A DNA stretch of 64,000 nucleotides from Paguma larvata. Taxonomy: Eukaryota; Chordata; Mammalia; Carnivora; Viverridae. The stretch is from the NCBI GenBank assembly GCA_030068075.1, contig CM057825.1:122857239-122921238 (forward strand), read 5' to 3'. The number at the start of each line of letters is the position of its first letter. The first letter of the stretch is position 1. The notes beneath the pieces were generated by a model, which did not search any database, was not told the origin of the DNA, and saw nothing but the letters and a program-made list of their open reading frames with translations. This document shows positions 11,895 through 22,100 of this stretch, piece after piece. The translations under genes and the position numbers were made by a program.

Positions 11895-12480
11895 TAGATA
11901 CTGTTACGGGTCAAATTATGTCACACCTCTGCTCGGTACCCACCACTGAATCCCAACCTCATGCAAAAGAAATATCCAAGTGTTTAACATATTACCAAGT
12001 TCCTGCGTGGTCTTCACCCACACTTCTGTCCTCTCGGGCTGGATGTCCTGCCCATTGACCACACACTCGCTGCCCATTCAGATCCACTGGCACCCCTGCC
12101 TCAGGACCGTTGACTTCGCTGTTCCTTCTCAGACCACTTTCTCCCATGTGTCTATGGATAACCCCCTCTCCTCCTTCAAATCTTTGCCTAAGATTTTTCT
12201 CACCTTCTCAGTGAAGCTTACCTTAACCACCAATCCAAATGGTAATCCACCTCCAAAGTGGTTCTGCCTTCCATTCACTTTATTCAGTCCTACTTTGTCC
12301 TTAATACTCAATACTTCTTAGCATGGTATAGAATTTACTTGTTCATAACTATTTGCCTCTGTCTCCTTCCATTTGAATCTAAAGTGTATGAGGACAGATC
12401 TTGGTTTTGGAGGAGATTTAGCTTGAGAACTTAGAACAGTATGTACAGTATGCCCATGGTAGGTACTCAGTAAACATTAC
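11895..12480 (+). mobile_element. L2 (LINE-2) 3' end
   Basis: CACCTCTGCTCGGTACCCAC, CCTGCCTCAGGACCGTTGAC, CTCCTTCAAATCTTTGCCTA and CACCTTCTCAGTGAAGCTTA follow L2 in sense. Confidence 0.75.
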
Positions 12481-12959
12481 AGTGAATGAATAAGGCCTAA
12501 GAAGGAAAACACAGACTGTGGAAGTAAGAAAAAAAAAACACCACACACACCCCGGGTAAGGCTGGGCTGGGGACAAGGAAGAGCTTTAAGTTAATTTAAG
12601 TTTAGATTTAGATTGGACTAAACATTTTAATGTCTGATAATGAGATGTGAGAAGGAATAAAAAGATAAGGAATCTGTCCTGGGGTATACAGTCCTTAGGG
12701 TGAGGCAGAGACGGTGGACTCAGTGGGTCTGGGTATCAGTAGCAGGAGGAAAAATCTACAAATCTCTGTCTGACTGGAGACCATCAAGCCCATCCCACTC
12801 ACTATCTCCATTATTTCCACCACCATATGGTTAGGGAGTGTCCTGGGATCCCCCAAAAGATCCTTGACAGGGCCTCAGGGAAAGCTTTGCAAAACAAATG
12901 ACTTAAAAATCTGAGCTTCAGTATAGTTGAGCCCTCTAGCCAGGGAGAAGCAAAGTGGG
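12481..12959. other. No gene recognised
   Basis: Unassigned sequence between the L2 and L1 copies. Confidence 0.5.
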
Positions 12960-13182
12960 TGAAACAAAGGTACGGCTTTCTTACACCATACACAAAAATA
13001 AATTCAAAATGGCTTAAAGACCTAAATGTGAGACCTGAAATCATAAAAATCCTAGAAGAGAACACAGGCAGTAATCTCTTGGCAGTGGCCACAGCAACTT
13101 TTTTTCTAGATATGTCTCTAGAGGCAAAGGAAACAAAATCAAAAATAAACTATTGGGACTTCATCAAAATAAAAAGCTTCTG

Positions 13183-13393
13183 GGGTGCCTGAGTGGCTCA
13201 GCGGGTTAAGTGTCCAACTTTGCTCAGGTCATGATCTTACGGTTGATTAGTTTGATCCCCACGTCAGGCTCAGTGCTGACAGCTCGGAGCTGGAGTCTGT
13301 CTTTGATTGTGGTGTGTGTGTGTGTGTGTGTCTCTCTCTTTGCCCTTCCTCACTCATGCTATGTCTATCAAAAATAAACATAAATAAATAAAT
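13183..13393 (+). mobile_element. CanSINE inside L1, with internal (GT)n
   Basis: It starts GGGTGCCTGAGTGGCTCAG and is flanked by AAAGCTTCTG at 13173-13182 and 13394-13403, splitting an L1 codon run. A GT dinucleotide array of about 24 bases (13308-13332) has grown in its CT-rich part. Confidence 0.9.
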
Positions 13394-13830
13394 AAAGCTT
13401 CTGCACACTGAAGGCAACAATCAACATAACTAAAAGGGAACCTATGGAAGGGGAGAATATATTTGCAAATGACATATCAGATAAAGGGTTTGTATCCAAA
13501 CTATATAAAGAACTTATCAAACTCAACACTCAAAAATCAAATAATCTAATTAAAAATGGGCAGTAGACATGAACAGACATTTCTCTAAAGAAGACATCCA
13601 GATGGCTAACAGACACAAGATAAGATACTCATCATCACTTATCATCAGAGAGGTGCAAATCAAAACCACAATGAGGTATCACCTCACACCTGTCAAGAAA
13701 CAACAGGTTTTAGTAAGGATGTGGAGAAAAGGAACCCTTGTGCTCTGTTGGTGGGAATGCACAGTGGAGCAGCCACTGTGAAGAACAATATGGAGGTTGC
13801 CTAAAAAAAATTAAAAATAGAACTTCTCTA

Positions 13831-14056
13831 GGGGTGCCTAGGTGGCTCAGTCGGTTGAGTGTCTGACTTCAGCTCAGGTCATGATCTCACCATTTATGGG
13901 TTCTGGCCCTGTGTCGCGCTCTATACTGACAGCTCTAAGCCCGAAGCCTGCTTCAGATTCTGTGTCTCCCTCTCTCTGCCCCTCCCCTGCTCGTGCTCTG
14001 TCTCTCTCTCTCTCAAAAACTGAATAAGACGATTAAAAAAACAAAAACAAAAAAAA
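13831..14056 (+). mobile_element. CanSINE inside L1
   Basis: It starts GGGGTGCCTAGGTGGCTCAG and ends in an A-rich tail. The target duplication is not clear (AGAAC near both ends). Confidence 0.88.
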
Positions 14057-14640
14057 GAACCATTCTATTGTCCAGTAATCATACTACTGGGTATTTCACC
14101 CCAAAATTTAAATGGACACGTGCACCCCTGTATTGACAGCAGCATTATTTACAAGAACCAAGATATGGAAGCAGCCCAAATCGCCGCTGATGAATGGATA
14201 AAGAATATATGGTATAATATATTCAACGGAATATTACTCGGCCATCAAAAGAATGAAATCTTGCCATTTGCGATGACATAGATGGAGCTAGAGAGTATAA
14301 TTCTAAGTGAAATAAGTCAGTCAGAGAAAGACAGATACCACATCTTCACTCATAAGTGGAATTTGAGGAATAAAACAAAAAGCAAAGGAAAAAGAGAGAG
14401 AGAAATAAACCAAGAAACAGACTCTCAACTACAGTGAACAAACTGATGGTTACCAGAGGAAGCGAGGTAGGAAGATTGGTGAAATAGGCGATGAGGATTA
14501 AGGGGTGCACTTGTCATAATGAGTACTGGGTGTTGTATGGAACTGCTGAATCACTAATATTGTATACCTGAAACTAATACAACACTGTATGTTAACTAAC
14601 TGGAATTAAAATAAAAACTAAAAACAAACAAACAAACAAA

Positions 14641-15957
14641 CAGAGAAAAGGAATAGAGTGAAGAGCGTGAGAAGGAGGAAGAGATGGGAACCTGGAAAAG
14701 GTGAGCAAGGCAGAGACAGGAGAGGGGTGGAGACCCAGGGAGGGGCTGCTGTGCAAAATGTCCCCAGCTTCAGTCTTTCTATTTGTTCAATGGTGATTCT
14801 AATGCTCTCTTCTCAGGATCTGAGGGGGAATTCGGTTGGACTCATTTTCTCCAAGGTGGGTTTTGTAAGGTGATTTTGGTTGAGCAGTGTTCATGTTCAT
14901 GTGTGTTTTTTGTTTGTTTGTTTGTTTGATGTGCAAGTGCATTAGGAAAAAAAAATGAACAGGACTCCAGATTCATCCTTTAACGCATATATAATGCTTA
15001 GGGTGAGGATGTGAGTCAATTTATAGTACAGATGGCATGTGGAGAGAGCCACAATTCTGAAGGGATCATGGGAGTGAGTGAAGGTGAGAAATAACAGAGT
15101 TAGAGGACTTCGGTAGAGCATCTAGCACAATGCCTGGAACAGAAGAAGTAGTCAACAAGAGGTAGCAGTTCTCATTGTGACTGTTATGATTACCAATGAC
15201 TTCTAGGGCTGGGGCTGCTGGCAGGGAAGTGTGGGGTGCTGGTGCCTGGCTCCCGACAGTGCGGCTGCAGCTGGGAGCTTTGCCTTTTTCTTTCTGGAGA
15301 CGAGCTGAGCTGAGGTGACTGTGGGAGAGCTGGCTGGAGGGGGGTCAAGTGCATCAGTTGGGGGGGATTGTCAGGGGAGGGTGAGCGGGCCTCCCCATGG
15401 CCCCACCCCTGCCCTTCATCATCCTTTGCTTATACTGACTGAGGTCTGGACAAAGGCCCCTCGGTGGAGAGCTCTGGTTACTGCTGGAAAACAGACTGGC
15501 TCAGCCCAAGGGCTCAGAGCAGGAGACTCCAGTTCTAAGCCCCTGGCTTTTAAGGAACTCACAATTTGCAGGGCTCATGAGGAATTCCAGCAGTGTCTTA
15601 TACATGACTCCAAACCCCCACCTAAGAACACTAATGGAGTTCAAAGTCAGAACTATTGGGTTGGGGTAAATCACCAAAGCCCTCTGAATTTCCACCTCTA
15701 AAGTAAAGAGAATTTGCTCAGCACAGGAATGCCATAAAGATAGAAGACTTAAAAAGAAGTAAATCGCTTTGACAAGTTTTTTTTTTTTTCCTTTTTAAGG
15801 ACTAGTGAAACTTTTGGAGGATTATTTCACGCCATAAACCTTCACTGGTTTCTTAGCACTCATTGAAGCCAAAATTCCTAAACCAAGCCATCCTGAACTA
15901 CAAATTGCTTAATCTCTTTGTTCTACCTATAAAATGAAGATGCTATCAGTACCTGTT
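14641..15957. other. No gene recognised
   Basis: (TTTG)n at about 14906-14928 and a T run at 15778-15790. GC-rich 15190-15420 contains a 128-codon frame without a known match. Confidence 0.5.
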
Positions 15958-15972
15958 CAAAAAGATGGTTGA

Positions 15973-16924
15973 TGGTTTCCTGTCTCACACTCAGATCTTT
16001 CACCCATTTAGAGTTTATTTTTGTAACTGGTATAAGGAAGTGGTCTAGTTTCATTCTTCTGCATGTTGCTGTCCAGTTCTCCCAGCACAATTTATTAAAG
16101 AGGCTGTCTTTTTTCCACTGGATACTCTTTCCTACTTTGTCAAATATTAGTTAGCCATATACTTGCGGGTCCATTTCTGAGTTTTCTATTCTATTCCATT
16201 GGTCTATGTGTCTGTTTTTGTGCCAATACCATACTGTCTTGATGACTACCGCATTGTAGTAGAGGTTAAAGTCTGGGATTGTGATGTCTCCCGCCTTGGT
16301 TTTATTCTTCAGTATTATTTTGGCTATTTGGGGTCTTTTGTGGTTCCATACAGATTTTAGGATTGTTTTCTCTAGCTTTGAAAAGAATGCTGGTGCAATT
16401 TTGATTGGGATTGCATTGAATGTGTTAGGAATCTACCCAAGAGATACAGGAGTGCTGATGCTTAGGGGCACGTGTACCCCGATGTTCACAGCAATACTTT
16501 CGAAAATAGCCAAATCATGGAAAGAGACTAAGTGTCCCTCAACTGACGAATGGATAAAGAAGATGTGGCACATATATACAATGGAGTACTACGTGGCAAT
16601 GAGAAAAAAATGCTATGTGTGGCAACATGGATGGAACTGGAGGTATTATGCTGAGTGAAATAAGTCAGGGAGAGAAAGACAGATGCCATATGTTTCCACG
16701 CATAGGTGGACTTTGCGAGACTTACCAGGGGGGAGGGGAAGAGGGGAAGGAAAAAAGCCACAGAGAGGGAGGGAGACAAAACATAAGAGACTCTCAAAGA
16801 CTAAGAACAAACTCAGGGGAGAGGGGAGTGTGGGAGGGGGAGAGTGGGTGACGGGCACAGAGGAGGGCACTTGTTGGGATGAGCACTGGGTGTTGTATGG
16901 AAACCAATTTGACAATAAATTATT

Positions 16925-16950
<26 letters not shown>
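15973..16950. mobile_element. Twin-primed (5'-inverted) LINE-1 insertion
   Basis: 15973-16424 is L1 ORF2 in antisense, matching 48122-48573 of the long copy. From 16425 the sequence turns to sense and matches 49184 onward through the 3' UTR to an (AAAAC)n tail. About 610 bases between the two parts are missing. The whole is flanked by the direct repeat CAAAAAGATGGTTGA (15958-15972 and 16950-16964). This is the classical outcome of twin priming. Confidence 0.93.
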
Positions 16951-16955
<5 letters not shown>

Positions 16956-17019
16956 GATGGTTGAGAGTTAAGACATTTGGAACTGCGTCTGGACACAGTT
17001 GGTGCTGAGTGTGAGCTGT

Positions 17020-17300
17020 TCTTATCTCTCCCACCTCAGAGCCTTTGCACACATTGTATCCTTTGTTAGGAACACTGGGCCCAGTCTTTTTACTTAGTTT
17101 ACTTCCCCTTTCAATCTCAGTTCACCAGGGGCCCCCTTATGGAAGACTGCCCTGGTACCCTGAGTCCTCCCAGGTTGATCGGTCACCCCAGTCTATGTTT
17201 TAACTAAGCTCTTTCCTTCATGGCATTTATCACAGTTGTGGATTATTTGCCTTATTCTTTGATGAATAACATCTATGTCCCCACTGGACTATATGGTTAG
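17020..17300 (+). mobile_element. L2 3' end
   Basis: CTCAGAGCCTTTGCACACAT and GGCATTTATCACAGTTGTGG, then a terminal stretch next to the MLT1 LTR. Confidence 0.7.
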
Positions 17301-17306
17301 TGTCAT

Positions 17307-17680
17307 GGGCTGAAATGTGTCTCCCCAAATTCATATACTAAACTCCTACTCCATAATACCTCAAAATTTGGTTGTATTTGGAGATATGGCCTTTAAAGAG
17401 GTGATTAGATTAAAATGGGCTCATCAGGACCTCATCTAATCTGATTGGTGTTCTTATAAGAGAGAGGACATTAGCACATAGACACATACAGCAGAGGGAG
17501 GAACACGTGAGGACACAGCAGAGGACGGCCATCTATAACCAAAGAGATAAGACTCAGAATTAAACTAAACCCACTGACACCTTGAACTTGGATTTCCAGC
17601 CTCCAGGACTGTGAAATAAATTTCTGTTGTTAAAGCCACACAGTCTGTGGTACCTGTTATGAAAGCCAAAACAGACTCAC
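17307..17680 (+). mobile_element. MLT1-type solo LTR
   Basis: Begins TGTCATGGGCTGAAATGTGT and passes through GGTGTTCTTATAAGAGAGAG and AAATAAATTTCTGTTGTTAA (poly(A) signal) to the CAGTCTGTGGTACCTGTTAT end. Nearly full length. Confidence 0.82.
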
Positions 17681-18009
17681 ATGGGTACCAAGTGGGTTGG
17701 CTTTTGCTTATTACTGTATTCCCAGAGTCCAGCACTGAGCAGGTGCTCAATAAATATTGATTGGTGGGTGAATGGAGGTACTGAGGGTTGGGTGAATGGC
17801 ACTAAAGATCACTTTAAGTTTCTAGCTGCTTTGCTACACATGGCTGGTGTCAGATGCCCAGAACAATCTCTTTCTGTTTCTGGGCCTGGGACATGTATTC
17901 GGGTCTTTCTGTCTTTCCTGGGCAGAACGTAATACACTTGCGCTTGGGGAATGATGTGATGGTCTGTGGAGGCAGAGTGTGGTTTGGGGGAGTTGTTTCA
18001 TTAAAATAA
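17681..18009. other. No gene; old repeat end
   Basis: GTGCTCAATAAATATTGATT at 17742-17761 looks like a MIR/L2 end. The rest is unassigned. Confidence 0.4.
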
Positions 18010-18380
18010 TTTTTTCATTACAATCCTTATACATACTCACTGAGAAAGCTTGGAAAATGAAGAAACACACAGGAAGGAAAAAACTACCGTCCACTATTTT
18101 CAATCCCCAAGAATATTGCTATTGGCACAAGTATTTCCTTTCAGGCATAGTTTTCCTTTACCTTTCAAAGTTTTGGTTCTCCACTACACACATACTATTT
18201 TTATTCTGATTTAATTTGGCTCAAGTTTCCCCCAAGGCATATTTTTAAAGGCTACATATTATGTTATTGAGTTACTCTATTACAGTTAGTTAACCATTGC
18301 CTTATTGGTTGGACATTGATTTTTTTTCCATTTTTTGTCACAGTTTTATCACAATGTTCCTGTAAATGTCCTCTGAATCC
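18010..18380. mobile_element. Old L1M-like or other ancient repeat
   Basis: GGCTACATATTATGTTATTG and TTAACCATTGCCTTATTGGT resemble a common ancient dispersed sequence. Family and strand are uncertain. Confidence 0.35.
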
Positions 18381-18386
18381 TTTTCT

Positions 18387-18439
18387 TTTAAGTTTATTTA
18401 TTTATTTTGAGAGAGAGAGAATATGAGCAGGGGAGGGGC

Positions 18440-18477
<38 letters not shown>

Positions 18478-18595
18478 ATTCAAAGCTGTCAGCACGGAGC
18501 CCAGCACAGGTTTCTATCTCATGAACCGTGAGATCATGACCTGAGCTGAAACCAAGACTTGCATGGCTTAACCGACTGAGCCACCCAGGCGCCCC
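18387..18595 (-). mobile_element. CanSINE downstream of ACSM5, same orientation as the gene
   Basis: Reverse-oriented on the window, hence sense to ACSM5. Its body holds a (GA)n run (18410-18478) and its tail carries AATAAATAAATAAA on the minus strand near 18390-18405, a possible polyadenylation signal. Confidence 0.9.
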
Positions 18596-19034
18596 TTTCT
18601 TTTGTAGTGATTGTCAAAGATAGAATTTTAAGCTAAAGGATGTGACCAGTGTTTTATGGCCGTGGATATAATTACCAAATGGCTTTATCAAAAGGGTCGA
18701 GTGGTTATACTCCCAAGGGCGGTGAATGAGATCACAGGTGCCCTGATTCTGTGATGACCTGTCAGAGAGCCAGCTGGAAGGAAGACTAGTGGGCAGCTGC
18801 TGAAGATGCCTTCAGACAGAGGAGGCGGAAGTCAAGCCACAAACACATTCTAGACTAGCAGGGGATGTGCACTCTGGCTTAGTGATGTTCTTCTGCTCTC
18901 TTCCAGGGTCCTCCAATGATTCTGGAGATGCCCATTTGGAACTGAAAGCCTCTGATGTTGTCAGGTGGAAGGGATATGCTCCAAACAAGGACGAACCAGT
19001 GACGGCACCAGTTCCTCTTAGAAGCTTTGCAGGC
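18596..19034 (-). other. ACSM5: Probable ACSM5 3' UTR, unique sequence
   Basis: This is non-repetitive sequence downstream of the ACSM5 stop on the minus strand. I saw no AATAAA or ATTAAA in it on that strand. The first AATAAA motifs occur in the A-rich tail of the same-orientation SINE at 18387-18595. It is annotated as UTR only by position. Confidence 0.4.
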
Positions 19035-19145
19035 CTATGGGGCCTTTGGGGGGCTGCCTCTCGTCTCCTCCCACTCTTGGCTTCTCAATTTACTCCTTTG
19101 GATCTTTCCAGAAACCGTCTTGGGCAGTTCTGAAACAAAGGCCAC
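19035..19145 (-). CDS. ACSM5: ACSM5 last coding exon with catalytic Lys and stop (residues 553-588)
   Basis: Acceptor GCCACTAG. It encodes [20 protein letters not shown], with the Lys that catalyses adenylation, then RSQEW. After the Trp the human protein ends within two residues, as I recall it; here the frame runs [11 protein letters not shown] to a TAG at 19037-19035. The 3' UTR continues to lower coordinates; its end is not defined by an obvious signal in the unique sequence. Confidence 0.9.
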   Translation of the reverse strand: MAFVSELPKTVSGKIQRSKLRSQEWEETRGSPPKAP

Positions 19146-22100
19146 CTAGTGGCCATAAAACAGAAACATTTGGAAACCATCATTTCCCAGAAGGACTCCT
19201 GTTTTGAGTCATTACCCTCTGCCACTTCATTGGAAAACCTCCATGATTCATAGTTTTCTTCAAATGGCAAAGACCAAAGTGGCTAGGACCTGGGGCATGT
19301 GACCTTGCCAGCAGCGATTCAGCACAATCCCCCAAACCTGGTTTATGCCACTATTTAGGGTCGGAACAAAATGTGGTTTGGGGTGGACCCAGTGAGGCAA
19401 CAGGGAGAAAAGGCTGAAGCAGCTGCTAAAGTTATTTGTATCTTCGTCCCCCCAGAATCTGACCTTGAGAGAGAGCCCACATAGTGTGCACTCAGGTGAT
19501 TTCCCAGCTCATCATATCCCAGAACCCCCAATGTTTACCTTCCTGGGGTACTTGTATGGGGCAGTCACCCTCTTCACATGCTCCTGGAGCTCCTGAGTTA
19601 GTTTCTCTGGATCTTGAGAGGAGTAAGTTGGAGAAAGGACTATAAAAGCCTTCACCATCTGCCAGGAAAACAAAACAAAACAAAACAAAAAAACTCCAAA
19701 TCATAAAGAATTGGGCCCTGTATAACAACTCTTTTCCTCTTAACCGAGCTTTGTGAACAAGTGTTTACACTTGCCGGCCCAGCATGAAAATCCTACCAGC
19801 TCCTTGGATTCAGCCAGCAATATGGACAACACCATTTCTTTGCCCTTGTTGCCTCTTTCCAGGAACAACTACTGGGAGCACTGGCTTTTGTGGAAGGATT
19901 CCAGGATTCTACTTATTTCCCAAACTGCTCCCTTTCCTGAAATGACACCATTAGCAGTCAACAGGCTTCTCTTCCGATGGAAATACTTTGGAGTGAAGAG
20001 CTTCACGAACTCCTTGGGGTCCATGATTTCAGGTCTTCCTGACTGGAAAGGTATCTGGCAATGGCTCAGATAGGCAGGATTGGGGAAAATGCAGACCACT
20101 CCCAAGGGCAGGTGGGTCTTTCTGAGCTCCATATAGAGTGTTTGCAATCAGCAAACGTTTTGCTGCACACCTTCCGTGCTGGGCATCCTGAGGGACGTTC
20201 TGCAGCTCGGTAGTTTCTGCTTGAGTCTCTCTTTGCAGGCTCCCTCCTGCCAAGGAGGAGACGTCCTGAATTCAGGTACAACGGAACACAGTTTCTGATA
20301 GGAATGGAGGAGTTCAAAGGCCAGTAGGGTGCTTGTCCACCCCAGCATACAGCTCAGTCAGCAACATCCTGTTAGGTGGTGGTTCACCATCCTTGCATAC
20401 TTCCCAAAGGCAGGCATCTCGCTACCATTTCATGTTCACACAGATATACTTAATTAGGAAGGACTTTCTCTGACCATTAAAACTACCAAACATTTACTGA
20501 GTACCTTCTACATGCCAGGCTCCATTCTGAGTTCTATATGCGGACTAACTGTATACACAGCCATTTTCAAAACCCCAGTTAACTTGTAGCATACAAAACT
20601 AGATGTACTTTTCCAGGTGTGATTTCTCCAACACATACATGGGGCTCCTACCTCCCTTGTTCTAAATTAGTGGCCTCAAAGTTTCTTTTTATGTTAATTG
20701 ATTTATTTTAAGATGGGGGTGGGACAGAGAGAGATGGAGACAGAGAATCGCAAACAGGCTCTCTGCTGTCATGAACTGTGATATCATGACCTGAGCTGAA
20801 ATCAAGAGTCAGATGTTTAACCAACTAAGCCACCCAGGTGCTCATGGGCTCAAAGCTTAATGGGCATCAGGACCAGTCGGATAGGGGCTTCTGGTCAAAA
20901 GGAAGATGCTTTGGGCTGTAACCCCAATCGCTCTGAATCAGCAAGACTGACCTGAGGTCTAGAAATTTGCATTAAGAAAATTCTTTTGATGTTTATTTTT
21001 GAGAGGAACAGCAAGATAGAGTGTAGGTAGGGGAGGGGCAGGGAGAGAGGGAGACACAGAATCTGAAGCAGGCTCCAGGCTCTGAGCTGTCAGCACAGGA
21101 GCCCAACGTGGGGCCTGAACTTACAAACCACAAGATCGTGACCTGAGCTGAAGTTGGACACTTAACTGACTGAGCTACCCAGGCACCCCATAGAAATTTG
21201 TATTTTAAACAAAATGATGCAGCTATGAGAAGTCCAGGACCCAGATGAGAATCACTCTTCTGGCCCTAGTGCTTCTGAGAACAGAGCCTGATTTTGCACT
21301 ACCTTTCATAAGGTAACTGCACTCTACTGTAGGATTATGCTGGATTTACAGCCAGGGAAAGACACATAGGTCTGCCTAGGAGTATAATTCTCCCATTCTA
21401 TCTATTCTTCCAGGACCCATGGGAAGGAATTTTCATTTTTCCTGAAAAGATCAGCTTATTAACTTGGCCCATCCTTTTGATATATCAGGATCACTTTGGA
21501 TATGTATTCTGTCATCCCTCAAGTTGGATATTCCTCCCAGGTTAGAACCATGAGCAGTCACGTCTGGCTGGCATACTTGCTATATCCTCACCTGCAAGTG
21601 GGACAGGACTCTTTAATGCCCAGGATGGATGACAGGGCCTGCACTCACCACCAAGACTTCCTGCCCAACAGTCCACCTCTTTTGGACCCAGTTCCATGTC
21701 CACCTGACAGCAAAGTGTTGGTATCTTCTCATCACGTCCCTCTAGAGAGTATGTCTCTAAGGACATGAGGGTCCTGCTTAACCAAGAGGAACGTGTGTCT
21801 GATGGTGGATTTCAAACTTCCTAATACCTAGAGTCAGGGGGAGATATGGGGGAATTTCCACCTTACTCTGCTGGGTGCTATCAGGTACAGAACCAGGAAG
21901 AAATGTTCTTGGAAGGACTAGTTACCTCCCCTCGGATGGGGTCCGGGCTGCTGACCACAGCAGCCTCCAGGACAGCTGGGTGCTCGGCAAGGGCACTTTC
22001 CACTTCAACGGGCCCAATCCGGTAGCTGGAAGAGAAAAGCAATCTATTCCAGGTAACCCATCCGTCCCCACCAAGCTTGAGAGAGAGAGAAGGAAAGAGC

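Larger units (their letters stand above)
12960..14640 (+). mobile_element. 5'-truncated LINE-1, ORF2 C-terminal part and 3' UTR
   Basis: The sequence corresponds to L1 ORF2 from about the [12 protein letters not shown] region to the 3' end, with many stops and an (ACAAA)n tail. It is interrupted by two CanSINEs at 13183-13393 and 13831-14056. The borders are approximate and no clear target duplication was found. Confidence 0.88.

Noticed and set aside
15315..15701. 128-codon ORF
   Set aside because: No conserved motif, start context or splice evidence; GC-rich chance frame.
1..18380. Search for ACSM2 exons, expected next to ACSM5
   Set aside because: No TSGTTG, GYGQ, TGDR or other ACSM motif was found on either strand, so ACSM2 must lie outside.
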